Positions 16,519 to 25,480 of a stretch of 64,000 nucleotides of DNA are shown piece by piece. Made by a program: the position numbers and the translations under genes. The stretch lies in the NCBI GenBank assembly GCA_034044135.1, contig CP139021.1, positions 444,501 to 508,500 on the forward strand, written 5' to 3'. Positions within the stretch are counted from its first letter, which is position 1; each line of letters starts with the position of its first letter. A model generated the notes under the pieces. It ran no database searches. It saw nothing but the letters and a program-made list of their open reading frames with translations, and was not told the origin of the DNA. This DNA is from Flammeovirgaceae bacterium SG7u.111. GTDB lineage: Bacteria > Bacteroidota > Bacteroidia > Cytophagales > Flammeovirgaceae.

Positions 16519-16913
16519 TCTGCCAGCATTATTTCATTCGTTTTTACCATAGCAACTACCTCGCTGCCTATTGCTAATTCGAGTTGCCCCACCGCTCGGC
16601 TTGTGATGATGGAAATGAGTTTTCCCACTTCGGTTTGAAGTGTGAGTCTGCTCAGCAGCTCACCGTTTTCTATGCTTTCCACTGTTCCATTTATTTTGTT
16701 TTGTAGGCTGATTGTCAATGAATTTCCTTTGCCCAAAATCACCTCTGTTTCTTTGAAAATAACATTAATGGAACTTCCTTCTTGGAGATAAGGAGAATTT
16801 TCGGGAGTGTCTATTACAATGGCAGAAAGCCTGGTTTTCCCCACCATCACCGATACGAGGGATAGACTCCCGATGGTTTTTACTGCTGATATGTTGCCTT
16901 TTAACGTGTTCAA
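16515..16913 (-). CDS. stand-alone di-Mop (molybdopterin/molybdate-binding, TOBE) protein
   Basis: A 132-residue protein made of two Mop/TOBE repeats (about 1-66 and 70-132), each with the NxxxGxV/I-type start (LKGNISAVKTIG and INGTVESIENG). Di-Mop proteins of this size bind molybdate as oligomers and act as a cytosolic store or buffer. The start codon appears to be TTG at 16913, as no ATG precedes the first domain. It lies between modA and modB in the operon, 15 bp after modA and overlapping modB. It lacks the DNA-binding domain of ModE, so it is unlikely to be a repressor. Confidence 0.85.
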   Translation of the reverse strand: MNTLKGNISAVKTIGSLSLVSVMVGKTRLSAIVIDTPENSPYLQEGSSINVIFKETEVILGKGNSLTISLQNKINGTVESIENGELLSRLTLQTEVGKLISIITSRAVGQLELAIGSEVVAMVKTNEIMLAE

Positions 16914-16928
16914 AAGTGAAGGGGAAGT

Positions 16929-17678
16929 TTAGTTGTCTACCGAATAGCCGAATTTATTTAATATTTCCTTTCCCTTTGCGGAAAATAAAAAATCATAGAA
17001 TTTTTGAGCTTGTTCCTTTGAGGCTTTGCCATTTTTTAAGAGTACTATTCCTTGCGCTATGGGCGGATAAAGGCTCGGGTCTATGGCTATCCACTTCCCT
17101 TTTCCGAGTATTTGCGGAGAGACTACCACCGATTTGGCGGTGAAACCCATTTCGGCAGCTCCTGTGGAAATAAACTGGTTGGTTTGGGCGATACTTTCCC
17201 CAAAAACTAATTTGTCTTTTACTTTTTCCAATAGTGAAAAATGCATCAACACCGCTTCTGCGGCTGAACCATAAGGAGCAGTCTTGGGATTTGCCAAAGC
17301 AATATGTTTTACTTTTTCATCCGATAAGTTTTCGATGCTAGGAGGTATCTTGCCCATGCCCCAAAGAACCAACTCACCGTAAGCATAGATGCTTGGCTCG
17401 GATAGGCTGAGCTTATTTTCTTGTAGTTCTTGAGGGAACTTCATGTCTGCGGAAAGGAAAATATCGAAGGGTGCGCCTTCTTTTATTTGAGCAGTGAGCT
17501 TTCCAGAAGAGCTAATAGAAACTTGACAAGGAATGCTTGTTTCTGCCTCAAAAACTTGGGTGAGTTCTTTCATGACAAATTGCATATTTGCTGCCGTAGC
17601 TATCAACAACCCCTCTTTTTGAGGTTGGCAGGAAAGTGTAATGCTGAAAAATAATAGGAGGAGTAATGTCTTTTGCAT
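16929..17678 (-). CDS. modA: molybdate ABC transporter substrate-binding lipoprotein
   Basis: A 249-residue binding protein with a lipoprotein signal (LLLLLFFSITLSC, Cys17). The mature part has the ModA motifs AAANMQ-like start (ATAANMQFVMKEL), SSSGKLTAQIKEGAPFD with the oxyanion-binding serines, and FLSADM. It should capture molybdate or tungstate outside the inner membrane and pass it to ModB. It is the first gene of the modA-mop-modB-modC operon. No molybdoenzyme gene is in the window. Confidence 0.92.
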   Translation of the reverse strand: MQKTLLLLLFFSITLSCQPQKEGLLIATAANMQFVMKELTQVFEAETSIPCQVSISSSGKLTAQIKEGAPFDIFLSADMKFPQELQENKLSLSEPSIYAYGELVLWGMGKIPPSIENLSDEKVKHIALANPKTAPYGSAAEAVLMHFSLLEKVKDKLVFGESIAQTNQFISTGAAEMGFTAKSVVVSPQILGKGKWIAIDPSLYPPIAQGIVLLKNGKASKEQAQKFYDFLFSAKGKEILNKFGYSVDN

Positions 17679-18071
17679 AGTAGGTTGAAAAATGCTTGAA
17701 CATGGTAATCGGGTATAAAAAAATTAGATAATCCGGAGTCAGTGGTTACTTTGAAAGTTGTTTTTTGAAACCGATTAAGAACTTCTTTATTTAAAATAAG
17801 GCGATAAACCTTGAATTAACTTCGAAACTATAATTTCCAGTTTGGGCTTAGGCGCTAAATAGTGTAAATTTAAGGGATCAATGCTTGAGTATGATTTATT
17901 TTTGCCAGTATTTTTATTTGGCTTATAATAAAGTGTTTTCTCAAGAAACAGCATTGCCTATTTGAGCTAAGGGTGCAACGTTTTTAGAGCCAGCTATTTA
18001 GTTGGTTTTGGATATCTGTGGAGGTTTGATGGCACCTGAACTTATTTTATTTATTTAACGTGGAAGAAGAA
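17679..18071. other. divergent intergenic region modA / SDR gene
   Basis: This 393-bp A+T-rich gap should hold the promoters of the molybdate operon and of the SDR gene. I found no perfect TAnnTTTG box, ModE-type palindrome or recognisable molybdenum-cofactor riboswitch by eye. Confidence 0.5.
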
Positions 18072-18890
18072 ATGACGATCAGCATTTTGGGCTGTGGTTG
18101 GATAGGTTTGCCTTTGGGGGCATACTTAAGCAGCAAAGGCATAAAAGTGAAGGGGAGTGTGACTCGTACCCATAAATTAAAGAATTTGAACGAAAATGAC
18201 ATTGAGCCATTTTTGTTAAAATTAAGCCCAAAACCAGAGGGCGATTCGCTCGCTCACTTTTTAGATACGGATGTATTGATAGTGGATATTCCTCCATCGA
18301 GGGCTAAGTTTGGCGGGGTTAGTTTTTATCCTGAACAGATGAAAGTACTCACAGCTGCTTTGGCTTCATCTCCGTGTAAAAAAGTAATTTTTGTGAGCTC
18401 AACCTCTGTTTATTCCAATCCGAGTAGGGTAGTGACGGAAGAGGAACCGCTTGCTCCTGTGGAAAGAAATAAGCCTTTGATAGATGCGGAAAATCATTGG
18501 TTGGCGCAAACAGATCTTCGAGTAACAGTGCTTAGGGCAGGAGGACTAATGGGTTATGACCGTTATCCAGCCAAATATTTTGCTGGGAAAAAGGACTTGA
18601 CCAAAGGGCATGTGCCTGTCAATTATATCCATAGGGATGATGTAATAGGTATTATAGAACAAGTGCTGGAACAGGAAAAGTGGGGTGAAATTTATAACCT
18701 TGTAGCCCCAGAGCATCCTTTTAGGGAAGATGTGTACGTGAAAAATTGTATAGATCTAGGGATGGAGCTTCCAACTTTTAACAAAAAAAACTCTGTAGGT
18801 TATAAAATAGTGAGTGGGAAGAAGGTGGTGAAAGACTTAGGTTATGAATTTCAATACCCCGATCCTCTCTATTTTTTGTATTTTAACTAA
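18072..18890 (+). CDS. NAD(P)-dependent SDR/epimerase-like protein (YeeZ type)
   Basis: A 272-residue protein from the ATG at 18072; an in-frame GTG 12 bp upstream is the alternative. The Rossmann motif GCGWIGLPLG is at residues 7-16 and fits an extended or atypical SDR of the YeeZ group. VSSTSVY (about 110-116) occupies the place of the catalytic Ser segment, but the usual YxxxK is not obvious, so it may be an atypical SDR with another activity. No partner genes suggest a substrate. Its stop overlaps the stop of the convergent Gre-like gene by 2 bp. Confidence 0.8.
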   Translation: MTISILGCGWIGLPLGAYLSSKGIKVKGSVTRTHKLKNLNENDIEPFLLKLSPKPEGDSLAHFLDTDVLIVDIPPSRAKFGGVSFYPEQMKVLTAALASSPCKKVIFVSSTSVYSNPSRVVTEEEPLAPVERNKPLIDAENHWLAQTDLRVTVLRAGGLMGYDRYPAKYFAGKKDLTKGHVPVNYIHRDDVIGIIEQVLEQEKWGEIYNLVAPEHPFREDVYVKNCIDLGMELPTFNKKNSVGYKIVSGKKVVKDLGYEFQYPDPLYFLYFN

Positions 18891-19348
18891 AGCACCTGAA
18901 TGATTTTGAACGTGTTCCCATTGAAAGATGTGCTTTCGCCTACTTTCAAGCCTCTTAGTTGCTGGGCGATGGGTGAGGCAGGGGAGATAGCAAAAAAACT
19001 AAGTGATTCCGTTTCGATCTTTCCAAGACCTACAGCTAGGTAAAAGAAACCAGTAGTGGTTTGAAAAAGGGATCCTGGGCTTATTTGGGTACAAATCTTT
19101 TCGGGATTGAGTTGTATCAATACTTTTTTGAGCTTGGCAGCTTCTTCTAGCTGGGCAGCGTTTTTTTCCTTTTCCAGCATCATCATAGCCCTGCCCGTTT
19201 CGTATTTATCGCCTGCACTGCTTTTCGTATCTTCATTAGCGGCAGCTTGGGCAGCATCCATAGCAGACTTAGCCGTATCTACTCGTTCATTTACCATTTC
19301 CAAACAAGCAGCATGGGCTTGTTTTTTTAGCTCTATTGTCAGTTCCAT
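18887..19348 (-). CDS. GreA/GreB-like protein
   Basis: A 153-residue protein from the ATG at 19348; the longer frame to 19414 would add an implausible hydrophobic leader. The N-terminal half is a coiled coil carrying the motif NEDTKSSAGDKYETGRAMM (about 39-57), and the C-terminal half looks like the small GreA/GreB beta domain (SPIAQQLRGLKVGESTSFNG). Gre factors restart stalled RNA polymerase through an acidic tip in the coiled coil. From memory, relatives in Bacteroidota often carry the wrong label 3-oxoacyl-ACP synthase; nothing here resembles that enzyme. Whether it binds RNA polymerase is unknown. Confidence 0.75.
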   Translation of the reverse strand: MELTIELKKQAHAACLEMVNERVDTAKSAMDAAQAAANEDTKSSAGDKYETGRAMMMLEKEKNAAQLEEAAKLKKVLIQLNPEKICTQISPGSLFQTTTGFFYLAVGLGKIETESLSFFAISPASPIAQQLRGLKVGESTSFNGNTFKIIQVL

Positions 19349-19390
19349 TTTGCAAAATAACGAAAATGTGGGAGGAAAAATGATGCATGG

Positions 19391-19425
19391 CAAAAAACAA
19401 AACAGCCCCGCCAAGGCGGGGCTGT
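19391..19425 (-). terminator. rho-independent terminator of the SusCD operon
   Basis: An 11-bp perfect G+C-rich stem (19402-19412 with 19415-19425) and 2-nt loop, followed on the minus strand by TTTTGTTTTTTG. It lies 60 bp past the stop of the lipoprotein gene at 19489 and should end the SusC-SusD-lipoprotein transcript. Confidence 0.85.
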
Positions 19426-19488
19426 CGTTGTAGCTGGTGTAATTATGGTTCTTGTGATATTTTTATTCTAGCATATTAAAAACTAGAA

Positions 19489-19896
19489 TTAGAAATTTTG
19501 TAAAACTCTAAAACTGATATCCTTGTGGGTTCCAGACCATTCTAGTGTGCTAGCACCTTCTAAGACATCTTTGCTGTCCTCAAATATTATTTTTCCAGAG
19601 GCATCAGTTGTGAATGTTCCAATTTCAGTGATATTGTTTATAAATACTTTGATTTCCATTCCGCTCAATGGGATAGAGTCGATACCCACGTTTTGGTCAA
19701 GAATTCCGCTTTTGTCAAGCTCATAGAAAGTAGCTTCTACAGTAAACTTGTCAGCTGCTGAAAAATCACTTCCGTCGAACAAGGCTAGTACAGGTGAGGC
19801 TGTTCTTTCAATGGCCATGTCCGATACATCTTCGCAAGAAGTGAAGAGTAAAAATAATGATAAAGGTATGATGATATATCTTGCTATTTTTTTCAT
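19489..19896 (-). CDS. small lipoprotein, third gene of the SusCD operon
   Basis: A 135-residue lipoprotein from the ATG at 19896 (a TTG at 19920 is the alternative). The signal is MKKIARYIIIPLSLFLLFTSC with Cys21. The mature part is beta-rich, with GxFTTDASGKIIFED resembling a carboxypeptidase-regulatory or Ig-like beta-sandwich. It starts 31 bp after the SusD stop and is the last gene before the terminator. I do not recognise a family; it could be a surface lipoprotein that helps the SusCD pair bind its ligand. Confidence 0.75.
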   Translation of the reverse strand: MKKIARYIIIPLSLFLLFTSCEDVSDMAIERTASPVLALFDGSDFSAADKFTVEATFYELDKSGILDQNVGIDSIPLSGMEIKVFINNITEIGTFTTDASGKIIFEDSKDVLEGASTLEWSGTHKDISFRVLQNF

Positions 19897-19927
19897 CTTA
19901 TTCTGAATTTTAATGTTCAAACTTAAT

Positions 19928-21394
19928 TTATTCTACCCACCATAATTTGGTTTTCATGTCATCAGCGCCACCGTTTAGTGCAGCACCAGCACTCACGTTA
20001 GCACCATTCAAAGAATACTCTGTTGATGGGTAAGCCATACGAGTTGGCAATACACCATCATTCATGAAGATAGCTCTTGGGTCGTGCTCTGGCATTACAG
20101 GATAACCAGTTCTTCTAAGCTCAGTCCATGCCTCAATACCTTGCCCAAATAAAGCAAGCCATTTTTGAGTCATGATGTTTTCTTTGGTAGCAGTGCCCAT
20201 TGCATAACCAGCAGGTACTTCTAGGCCATATTGCGAGAAAGACGCTTCGATACCAGCTTCATAGAAAGCTTGCGCATCTCCGTCGATATCGCCTTCGAGA
20301 GCAGCTTCTGCTTTGATGAAAAGAAGCTCTGCATATGTCATTAAGATTGCCGGAGAAGTTAATTGGGCAAAGTTGTCAACATTGATGATAGCACTGTAAC
20401 CTAAATAAGTAGTTGCTATTTCACCAGGAAGCCCGTTTGGATGACCTAAGTACTCTCCGCCTGAAAGGCTACCAGGAGTTGCATAAATTTCAAGTCTTGT
20501 GTCATCTAGCTCCGTCATTTTGTCAACAAGTGTGCTGCTGATATTCCAGTCACTTCTACTTTGCTGAATCAAAACGTCATTCCAAGGGTTGTTGCTGGGA
20601 AGGCTTCCGTAAGTTAGTTTAGCAATTTCATCGTTACTATCTATCATAGGATAGGTAGCAGGGTCGGCAAGCATCGCTTTCATTTCTGCAGCAGAAGAAG
20701 CTACTTTGTGTGCTTGGCGGTTTAGCAATTTGAAACGAGTAGAGTTGAAAAATTTTTTCCACATCATTATATCGCCACCAAATAGAATGTCACCTGAGAT
20801 TGAAGGTCCGTCTACGCTAAGTTTACTGTTTGCTATTTTCAAATCTTCAATAATTGCAGCATAAACATCTTCTTGTGAATCATATGCAGGAGAATAAATA
20901 GCCTCTTCGGCAGTTCCCGCTAATGCTTGTGAATAAGGAATAGCTCCCCACACATCGGTCATAATAGAATATGTCCAAGCTTTCATGCCCATCCCTATTC
21001 CTTCATAATTTGAGTTTGGGTCATCAGATAATTCGCCAGAAAACTGAACTACTTTGTCAAAGTTGATTAAGCCGTCAGTATAGAAAACTTCCCAGTTTGA
21101 GATGTTTACAGAAGGTTGCACATTGTAGTTGTCACCCTCAGACTCGTAGATGTTTCTTGTTAGATAACCTACCCAAGACATACCGTGGTCGAAATTAAGA
21201 CGCTCGTTACGCGTTTTGTTACCCCAGTAATTGTTGAGGGTAGTTTCCAATGCCTGTGGTAGTAAATATTGAGGACCTACAACTGTTGGTTCGTTAGGGT
21301 TTGTATTCATTTCTTCAAACCCATCTGTACATGCACTGCTGAGCAAGAGTGACAGTACAAGTATGTATGAATATGTATATCTTATTAGTTTCAT
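19928..21394 (-). CDS. SusD/RagB family outer-membrane nutrient-binding lipoprotein
   Basis: A 488-residue lipoprotein from the ATG at 21394, which gives a clean lipobox (LLLSSAC, Cys22); the frame extends to 21466 but that start would spoil the signal. MNTNPNEPT after the Cys and the WGAIPYSQA segment are typical of the SusD-like_2 group. SusD proteins sit on the cell surface as the lid of the SusC channel. It follows susC-like with about 85 bp between. No glycosidase, peptidase or regulator lies nearby, so the ligand is unknown. Confidence 0.92.
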   Translation of the reverse strand: MKLIRYTYSYILVLSLLLSSACTDGFEEMNTNPNEPTVVGPQYLLPQALETTLNNYWGNKTRNERLNFDHGMSWVGYLTRNIYESEGDNYNVQPSVNISNWEVFYTDGLINFDKVVQFSGELSDDPNSNYEGIGMGMKAWTYSIMTDVWGAIPYSQALAGTAEEAIYSPAYDSQEDVYAAIIEDLKIANSKLSVDGPSISGDILFGGDIMMWKKFFNSTRFKLLNRQAHKVASSAAEMKAMLADPATYPMIDSNDEIAKLTYGSLPSNNPWNDVLIQQSRSDWNISSTLVDKMTELDDTRLEIYATPGSLSGGEYLGHPNGLPGEIATTYLGYSAIINVDNFAQLTSPAILMTYAELLFIKAEAALEGDIDGDAQAFYEAGIEASFSQYGLEVPAGYAMGTATKENIMTQKWLALFGQGIEAWTELRRTGYPVMPEHDPRAIFMNDGVLPTRMAYPSTEYSLNGANVSAGAALNGGADDMKTKLWWVE

Positions 21395-21479
21395 AATAAA
21401 AGCAATTCTTTTGTTGAAATAAAGAAGGACTAGATAGCATAGCGAAATCCAACTTTCGCTATGCATTCAATAAGTTTTA

Positions 21480-24400
21480 TTAGAAGCTCACATTTAGGTT
21501 GAAACCTAAGCTTCTTGAGCTTGGAAGTTGACCGTAGTTGTAACCTAAGCTTGAACTACTAAGCTCAGGATCTGTATGGGTCATGTTTTTGTGTAAAAAT
21601 GCAAGATTTCTGCCTACTACAGATATCCTAGCAGATTGTAGGAATATGTTAGAAAGCAAGCTAGATGGAAGTTGATATCCAATGGATAGTTCTCTTAGTT
21701 TGATGTAACTTCCGTCCATTACTGCAGCTTCGTGGTACTGGCGACCACTGTACCTTCCATAGAAAGTAGTTGCAGAAGCAACCACATCGTTGGTAACATA
21801 TTCTGGATTCTCATCTGTGCCGATATTCTTGACACCTTGACCAATCACACCTTCTTCACGACCAATTTCTGTTTCTTCAAGTACACCAGTGATTCTAGCA
21901 ACACTGGTACCCATGTCGTAAACATCTCCACCTTTTTTGATATCGATTAGAGCGTTTAAGGTGATGCCTTTAAAGCTGAAATTGTTGCTTATACCACCAG
22001 TCCAGTCTGGAGTGATATTTCCTATCACATGTTGACCGTCAATGTTATAAGGCAATCCATCTTTAAAGATCAACTCACCATCTTCGGTTCTGGCAAATTT
22101 ATTTCCATATAGGTTACCATAAGCTTCGCCAACTCTAGCTTCAAGCGAAGCTCCCCTGATTGACCACAATGTCAGTGAAGTAAGACCATCTGCCAACTCA
22201 ACTACTTCGTTTTGGTTTTTGGCAAAGTTGATTCCTAAGTCCCAAGTAAAACCACCGTTTGTTTCAAGAATAGTAGCATTTAACATTGCTTCTATACCTT
22301 TGTTAGTGATTTGTCCTGCGTTGAGCACCCTAGATCCATATCCACTAGCCCTTGATATATCTACAGCCAAAATCTGATCTTCAGTAGACTGATCGTAGTA
22401 AGTTACGTCCAAATTAACCCTTCCGTTGAAGAACCTGATATCGGCCCCAATCTCTAAGCCAGTTGTTTTCTCAGGCTTAAGAGCAGAGTTGGCGATTTCG
22501 CTACTTTCAGCAAATTTTGGAACGCTACCATCCCAAAGGCCTTGAGGAGAAAAAGTTTGACCAAGTAAGTAAGGGTCTGCGTCGTTACCTACTTCAGCCC
22601 AGCTACCTCGGATTTTAGCAAAAGATAATACTTTGCCAGAGCTGTTTGGAATGATGTCTGTCAAAACAGCACTCAACGATACTGATGGGTAGAAGAAGGA
22701 GTTGTTGGCTGCAGGTAAAGTACTAGACCAGTCATTTCTACCTGTGATATCAAGAAATAACATGTTTTGGAAACCAAACTGAGCTGCTCCAAATAAACTG
22801 TTGGTTTCTTTCTCATAAATAGAGCTTTCATCAGTATTTGGGCTAGCATTGTTTCCTGCATTATAGACGCCGTCAATAGTAAGTTGATTTACATCAGTAT
22901 AGTTTCTCTTTTGGTAGTTTGAGCGGTTGATTCCACCTACTTGGGCATTGAAAGAGAATGCTTTAGAAATATCTTTGTTTATTGTGAAGATGAAATCGGA
23001 GTTTGTTTCCTGACGTCGTAATACCTCCTCATTGTAGCTGCCTTGTGCAAAGTTACCTCTTTTCACTCTTTCGTACCCTGTAACATTTATCCTAGTATCA
23101 GTCCACATATCAGTACCGCTTCTTACCATTAGGCTTAACCAGTCACTAAATTCATAGTTTAGTGAGATATTACCCAATAGACGGTCTTTGCTGTTCGAGT
23201 TTGTCAGTACATCTTCCATGAAGAATGGGTTTGTAAAATAAGTATGCTGCCAGTTAGGTGGCTCAGTGTCTCCATCAGGAGAAATATGAACATCCTCGTA
23301 CGCTTCATAATTTTTTAGTTGTTCCCATGAGATGTGGCGATGATGCCAGATGAAATTACTAGAGCTTGTATAGCCCCTGTTGTCAGAGCCAGACTTGATA
23401 TACTCACCCATTGCAGTGATTGTAAGCTTGTCGGTAAATTTTTGAGTAGCATTCAACCTGAAGTTGTTTCTTGTGTACCCATTATTGTGCATAATTCCTT
23501 TTTGGTCTACCCTTCCTAGCGCTAAGCGGAATGAACCTTTGTCGTTAGATCCAGAAATTGCAACACTGTTATTAAGAGTGGAACCAGTTTCCCAGTATTC
23601 TTCCCAGTTGTCAGGGTTAGGAGTCAAAGGAGCAGTTTCAGTGCCAGTCCACCATTGTCTTACTAACCTGCCGTCCATTGGTGCTCCCCAGCTTTCATCA
23701 GTACCAGCAGTACCTTTATATCCATCTACAGTACCACTAAAGCCATCTGCATACCAAGTGGTGTAACCGTTTCCACCTCCGTATGTGTTTTGGAAGCTAG
23801 GCTTAAGGGCAGGTCTTTCGAAAGTAGTAGTAGAGTTTATTTCTACGCCAATGCCTTCTTGACCAGAGCCATTTTTGGTCGTTATCAATATAACACCATT
23901 GGCAGCCCTAGATCCGTACAATGCGGCAGCATTCGGTCCTTTCAGCACGTTTACTTCAGCAATGTTATTAGGGTCTATTTCGGAAAGACCGCCACCATAT
24001 GTTTGGTTGTCTGAACGCTCCCCAGATGTAGCATTCGTAGTTTGCTGCATGGGAACTCCATCCACTACTATAAGAGGTTGGTTATTTCCAGATACAGAAG
24101 AAAAACCTCTAATAACAAACTCAGGACTACCACCTGGTGTTCCAGCACTGGTTACTTGCAAGCCAGAAACACGACCAGATAGAGAGTTTACAACGTTAGG
24201 TGAAGGGGCATTTGCAATTGCCTGAGCATCTACGCCCTGAACTGCATAGCCCAATGCTTTTTTCTCTCTTTCAATACCAAAAGCGGTTACTACAACTTCA
24301 CTGATCTGCCTTACATCTTCTGCTAAAGTGATATCGATAGACGTTTGAGAACCAATTTCCACTTCTTGAGGGGAAAACCCGATGTAGGAAAACACAAGAG

Positions 24401-24608
24401 TTGTTTGGTCTGCAGGTACTTTAAGTGTGTAAAGCCCATCCAAATCGGTTACAGTACCGATGGTGGTTCCTTTTACGATTACCGATACACCAGGAAGAGG
24501 CATCTTATCACTGCCTGAAATAATGGTGCCCGAAATAGTTTTGTCCTGGGCTGAAGCAGCTGTCCAGAAAAAAACTAATGCAATTAGCAATTGTAGTTTT
24601 GAACTCAT
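21480..24608 (-). CDS. SusC/RagA family TonB-linked outer-membrane transporter
   Basis: A 1042-residue TonB-dependent protein. It has a signal peptide (1-20), a carboxypeptidase-regulatory-like domain (about 22-108, with the motif ITLAEDVRQISEVVVTAFG joining to the plug), a plug domain (about 115-245, containing LIVVDGVPM and the LKGPNAAALYGSRAANGVI block) and a beta barrel to the C-terminal Phe. It is the first gene of a three-gene operon with the SusD-like lipoprotein and a small lipoprotein. Together they import a glycan or peptide that cannot be named from the sequence. Confidence 0.95.
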   Translation of the reverse strand: MSSKLQLLIALVFFWTAASAQDKTISGTIISGSDKMPLPGVSVIVKGTTIGTVTDLDGLYTLKVPADQTTLVFSYIGFSPQEVEIGSQTSIDITLAEDVRQISEVVVTAFGIEREKKALGYAVQGVDAQAIANAPSPNVVNSLSGRVSGLQVTSAGTPGGSPEFVIRGFSSVSGNNQPLIVVDGVPMQQTTNATSGERSDNQTYGGGLSEIDPNNIAEVNVLKGPNAAALYGSRAANGVILITTKNGSGQEGIGVEINSTTTFERPALKPSFQNTYGGGNGYTTWYADGFSGTVDGYKGTAGTDESWGAPMDGRLVRQWWTGTETAPLTPNPDNWEEYWETGSTLNNSVAISGSNDKGSFRLALGRVDQKGIMHNNGYTRNNFRLNATQKFTDKLTITAMGEYIKSGSDNRGYTSSSNFIWHHRHISWEQLKNYEAYEDVHISPDGDTEPPNWQHTYFTNPFFMEDVLTNSNSKDRLLGNISLNYEFSDWLSLMVRSGTDMWTDTRINVTGYERVKRGNFAQGSYNEEVLRRQETNSDFIFTINKDISKAFSFNAQVGGINRSNYQKRNYTDVNQLTIDGVYNAGNNASPNTDESSIYEKETNSLFGAAQFGFQNMLFLDITGRNDWSSTLPAANNSFFYPSVSLSAVLTDIIPNSSGKVLSFAKIRGSWAEVGNDADPYLLGQTFSPQGLWDGSVPKFAESSEIANSALKPEKTTGLEIGADIRFFNGRVNLDVTYYDQSTEDQILAVDISRASGYGSRVLNAGQITNKGIEAMLNATILETNGGFTWDLGINFAKNQNEVVELADGLTSLTLWSIRGASLEARVGEAYGNLYGNKFARTEDGELIFKDGLPYNIDGQHVIGNITPDWTGGISNNFSFKGITLNALIDIKKGGDVYDMGTSVARITGVLEETEIGREEGVIGQGVKNIGTDENPEYVTNDVVASATTFYGRYSGRQYHEAAVMDGSYIKLRELSIGYQLPSSLLSNIFLQSARISVVGRNLAFLHKNMTHTDPELSSSSLGYNYGQLPSSRSLGFNLNVSF

Positions 24609-25480
24609 AGTAAATTATAGGTTTATAAATAAATAATGTGGGTGTTCTGTGTTAAGAAAAGGCAAAACAATGCCACCCGACTTTTGTCGGTTTTTTGAAA
24701 AACCATAAATATTCAGATACTTATTAATCACTTTTTGCTGAGAACTAATGACTTATAGGTCTTAGCTATAAAAGCTGATCAATCAAATTAATATATATTG
24801 CTGTTTTATTACGTTTATGTATTGAAAATCAATAACATAGCAAATTCTTTTGATTCGCCTAAAAGCGATCTTTGCTTTGGTTTGGAAATGTTAACCCGTG
24901 TTTGCGGGTTTTGTAAGGTGAAGGGTGAAATTTTGAGTTGAAAAACTCTCTGGTTCGATAATTTTTGTTTGTGTATCTGTGCGGTTTATTGATTGGGGAG
25001 TGGCTTAGAAGTGTGCCTCTCTTATCGGTTATGTAATCAAAGTTAGTAAAATTTTAATAATACTCTAGTTTTGTTTCCTTTTTTTTAAAAAAACATTGGT
25101 TTGTTTGAAGATATATTTTTTTAGCCTTCCTGTTATGCTTTATTAACGACTTGAAATCGTGATATTTACAAATATGAGTTTTAACAAGCTCTATTTATAT
25201 ACATAGATATGTATTTGTTTTAGCGAATAATAACAGGGTTTGTGTATTCGGGTACGTGTTGCTAGGGAGGTGGGGAATAGGTATTGCTTCTTAAGCTGAA
25301 CTTCATAAAAAAGAAAGATGCCTCAGGTAGTTGAAGAAAACAAGGTGAAAAAGAATTCTAGCTAAAAGATTTGCATTTATTCTTATAAACAGAAATAAAA
25401 ACAGGTTGAAGAAAACATATAGGAAGTGTAAATGTTGTATATTTGTAATTTAGTATTATTCTAAATAAAATAGTTTATAA
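24609..25480. other. long divergent intergenic region SusC / sufB
   Basis: This 872-bp A+T-rich gap separates the divergent SusC-like gene and sufB. It holds small hairpins at 24677-24690 (5-bp stem followed by six T) and 24893-24910 (AACCCG stem), and a -7 box at 25438 for sufB. I found no reading frame that looks coding. It is the longest non-coding stretch in the window and could hide a small RNA. Confidence 0.5.
25438..25445 (+). promoter_or_regulatory. Bacteroidota -7 promoter box of sufB
   Basis: TATATTTG is a perfect match to TAnnTTTG and ends 35 bp before the sufB ATG. No TTTG was found at the expected -33 distance. Confidence 0.45.

Noticed and set aside
24677-24690. Small stem followed by six T, as a gene-ending terminator
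   Set aside because: No plus-strand gene ends nearby; kept only as a hint of an unseen RNA in the long gap.
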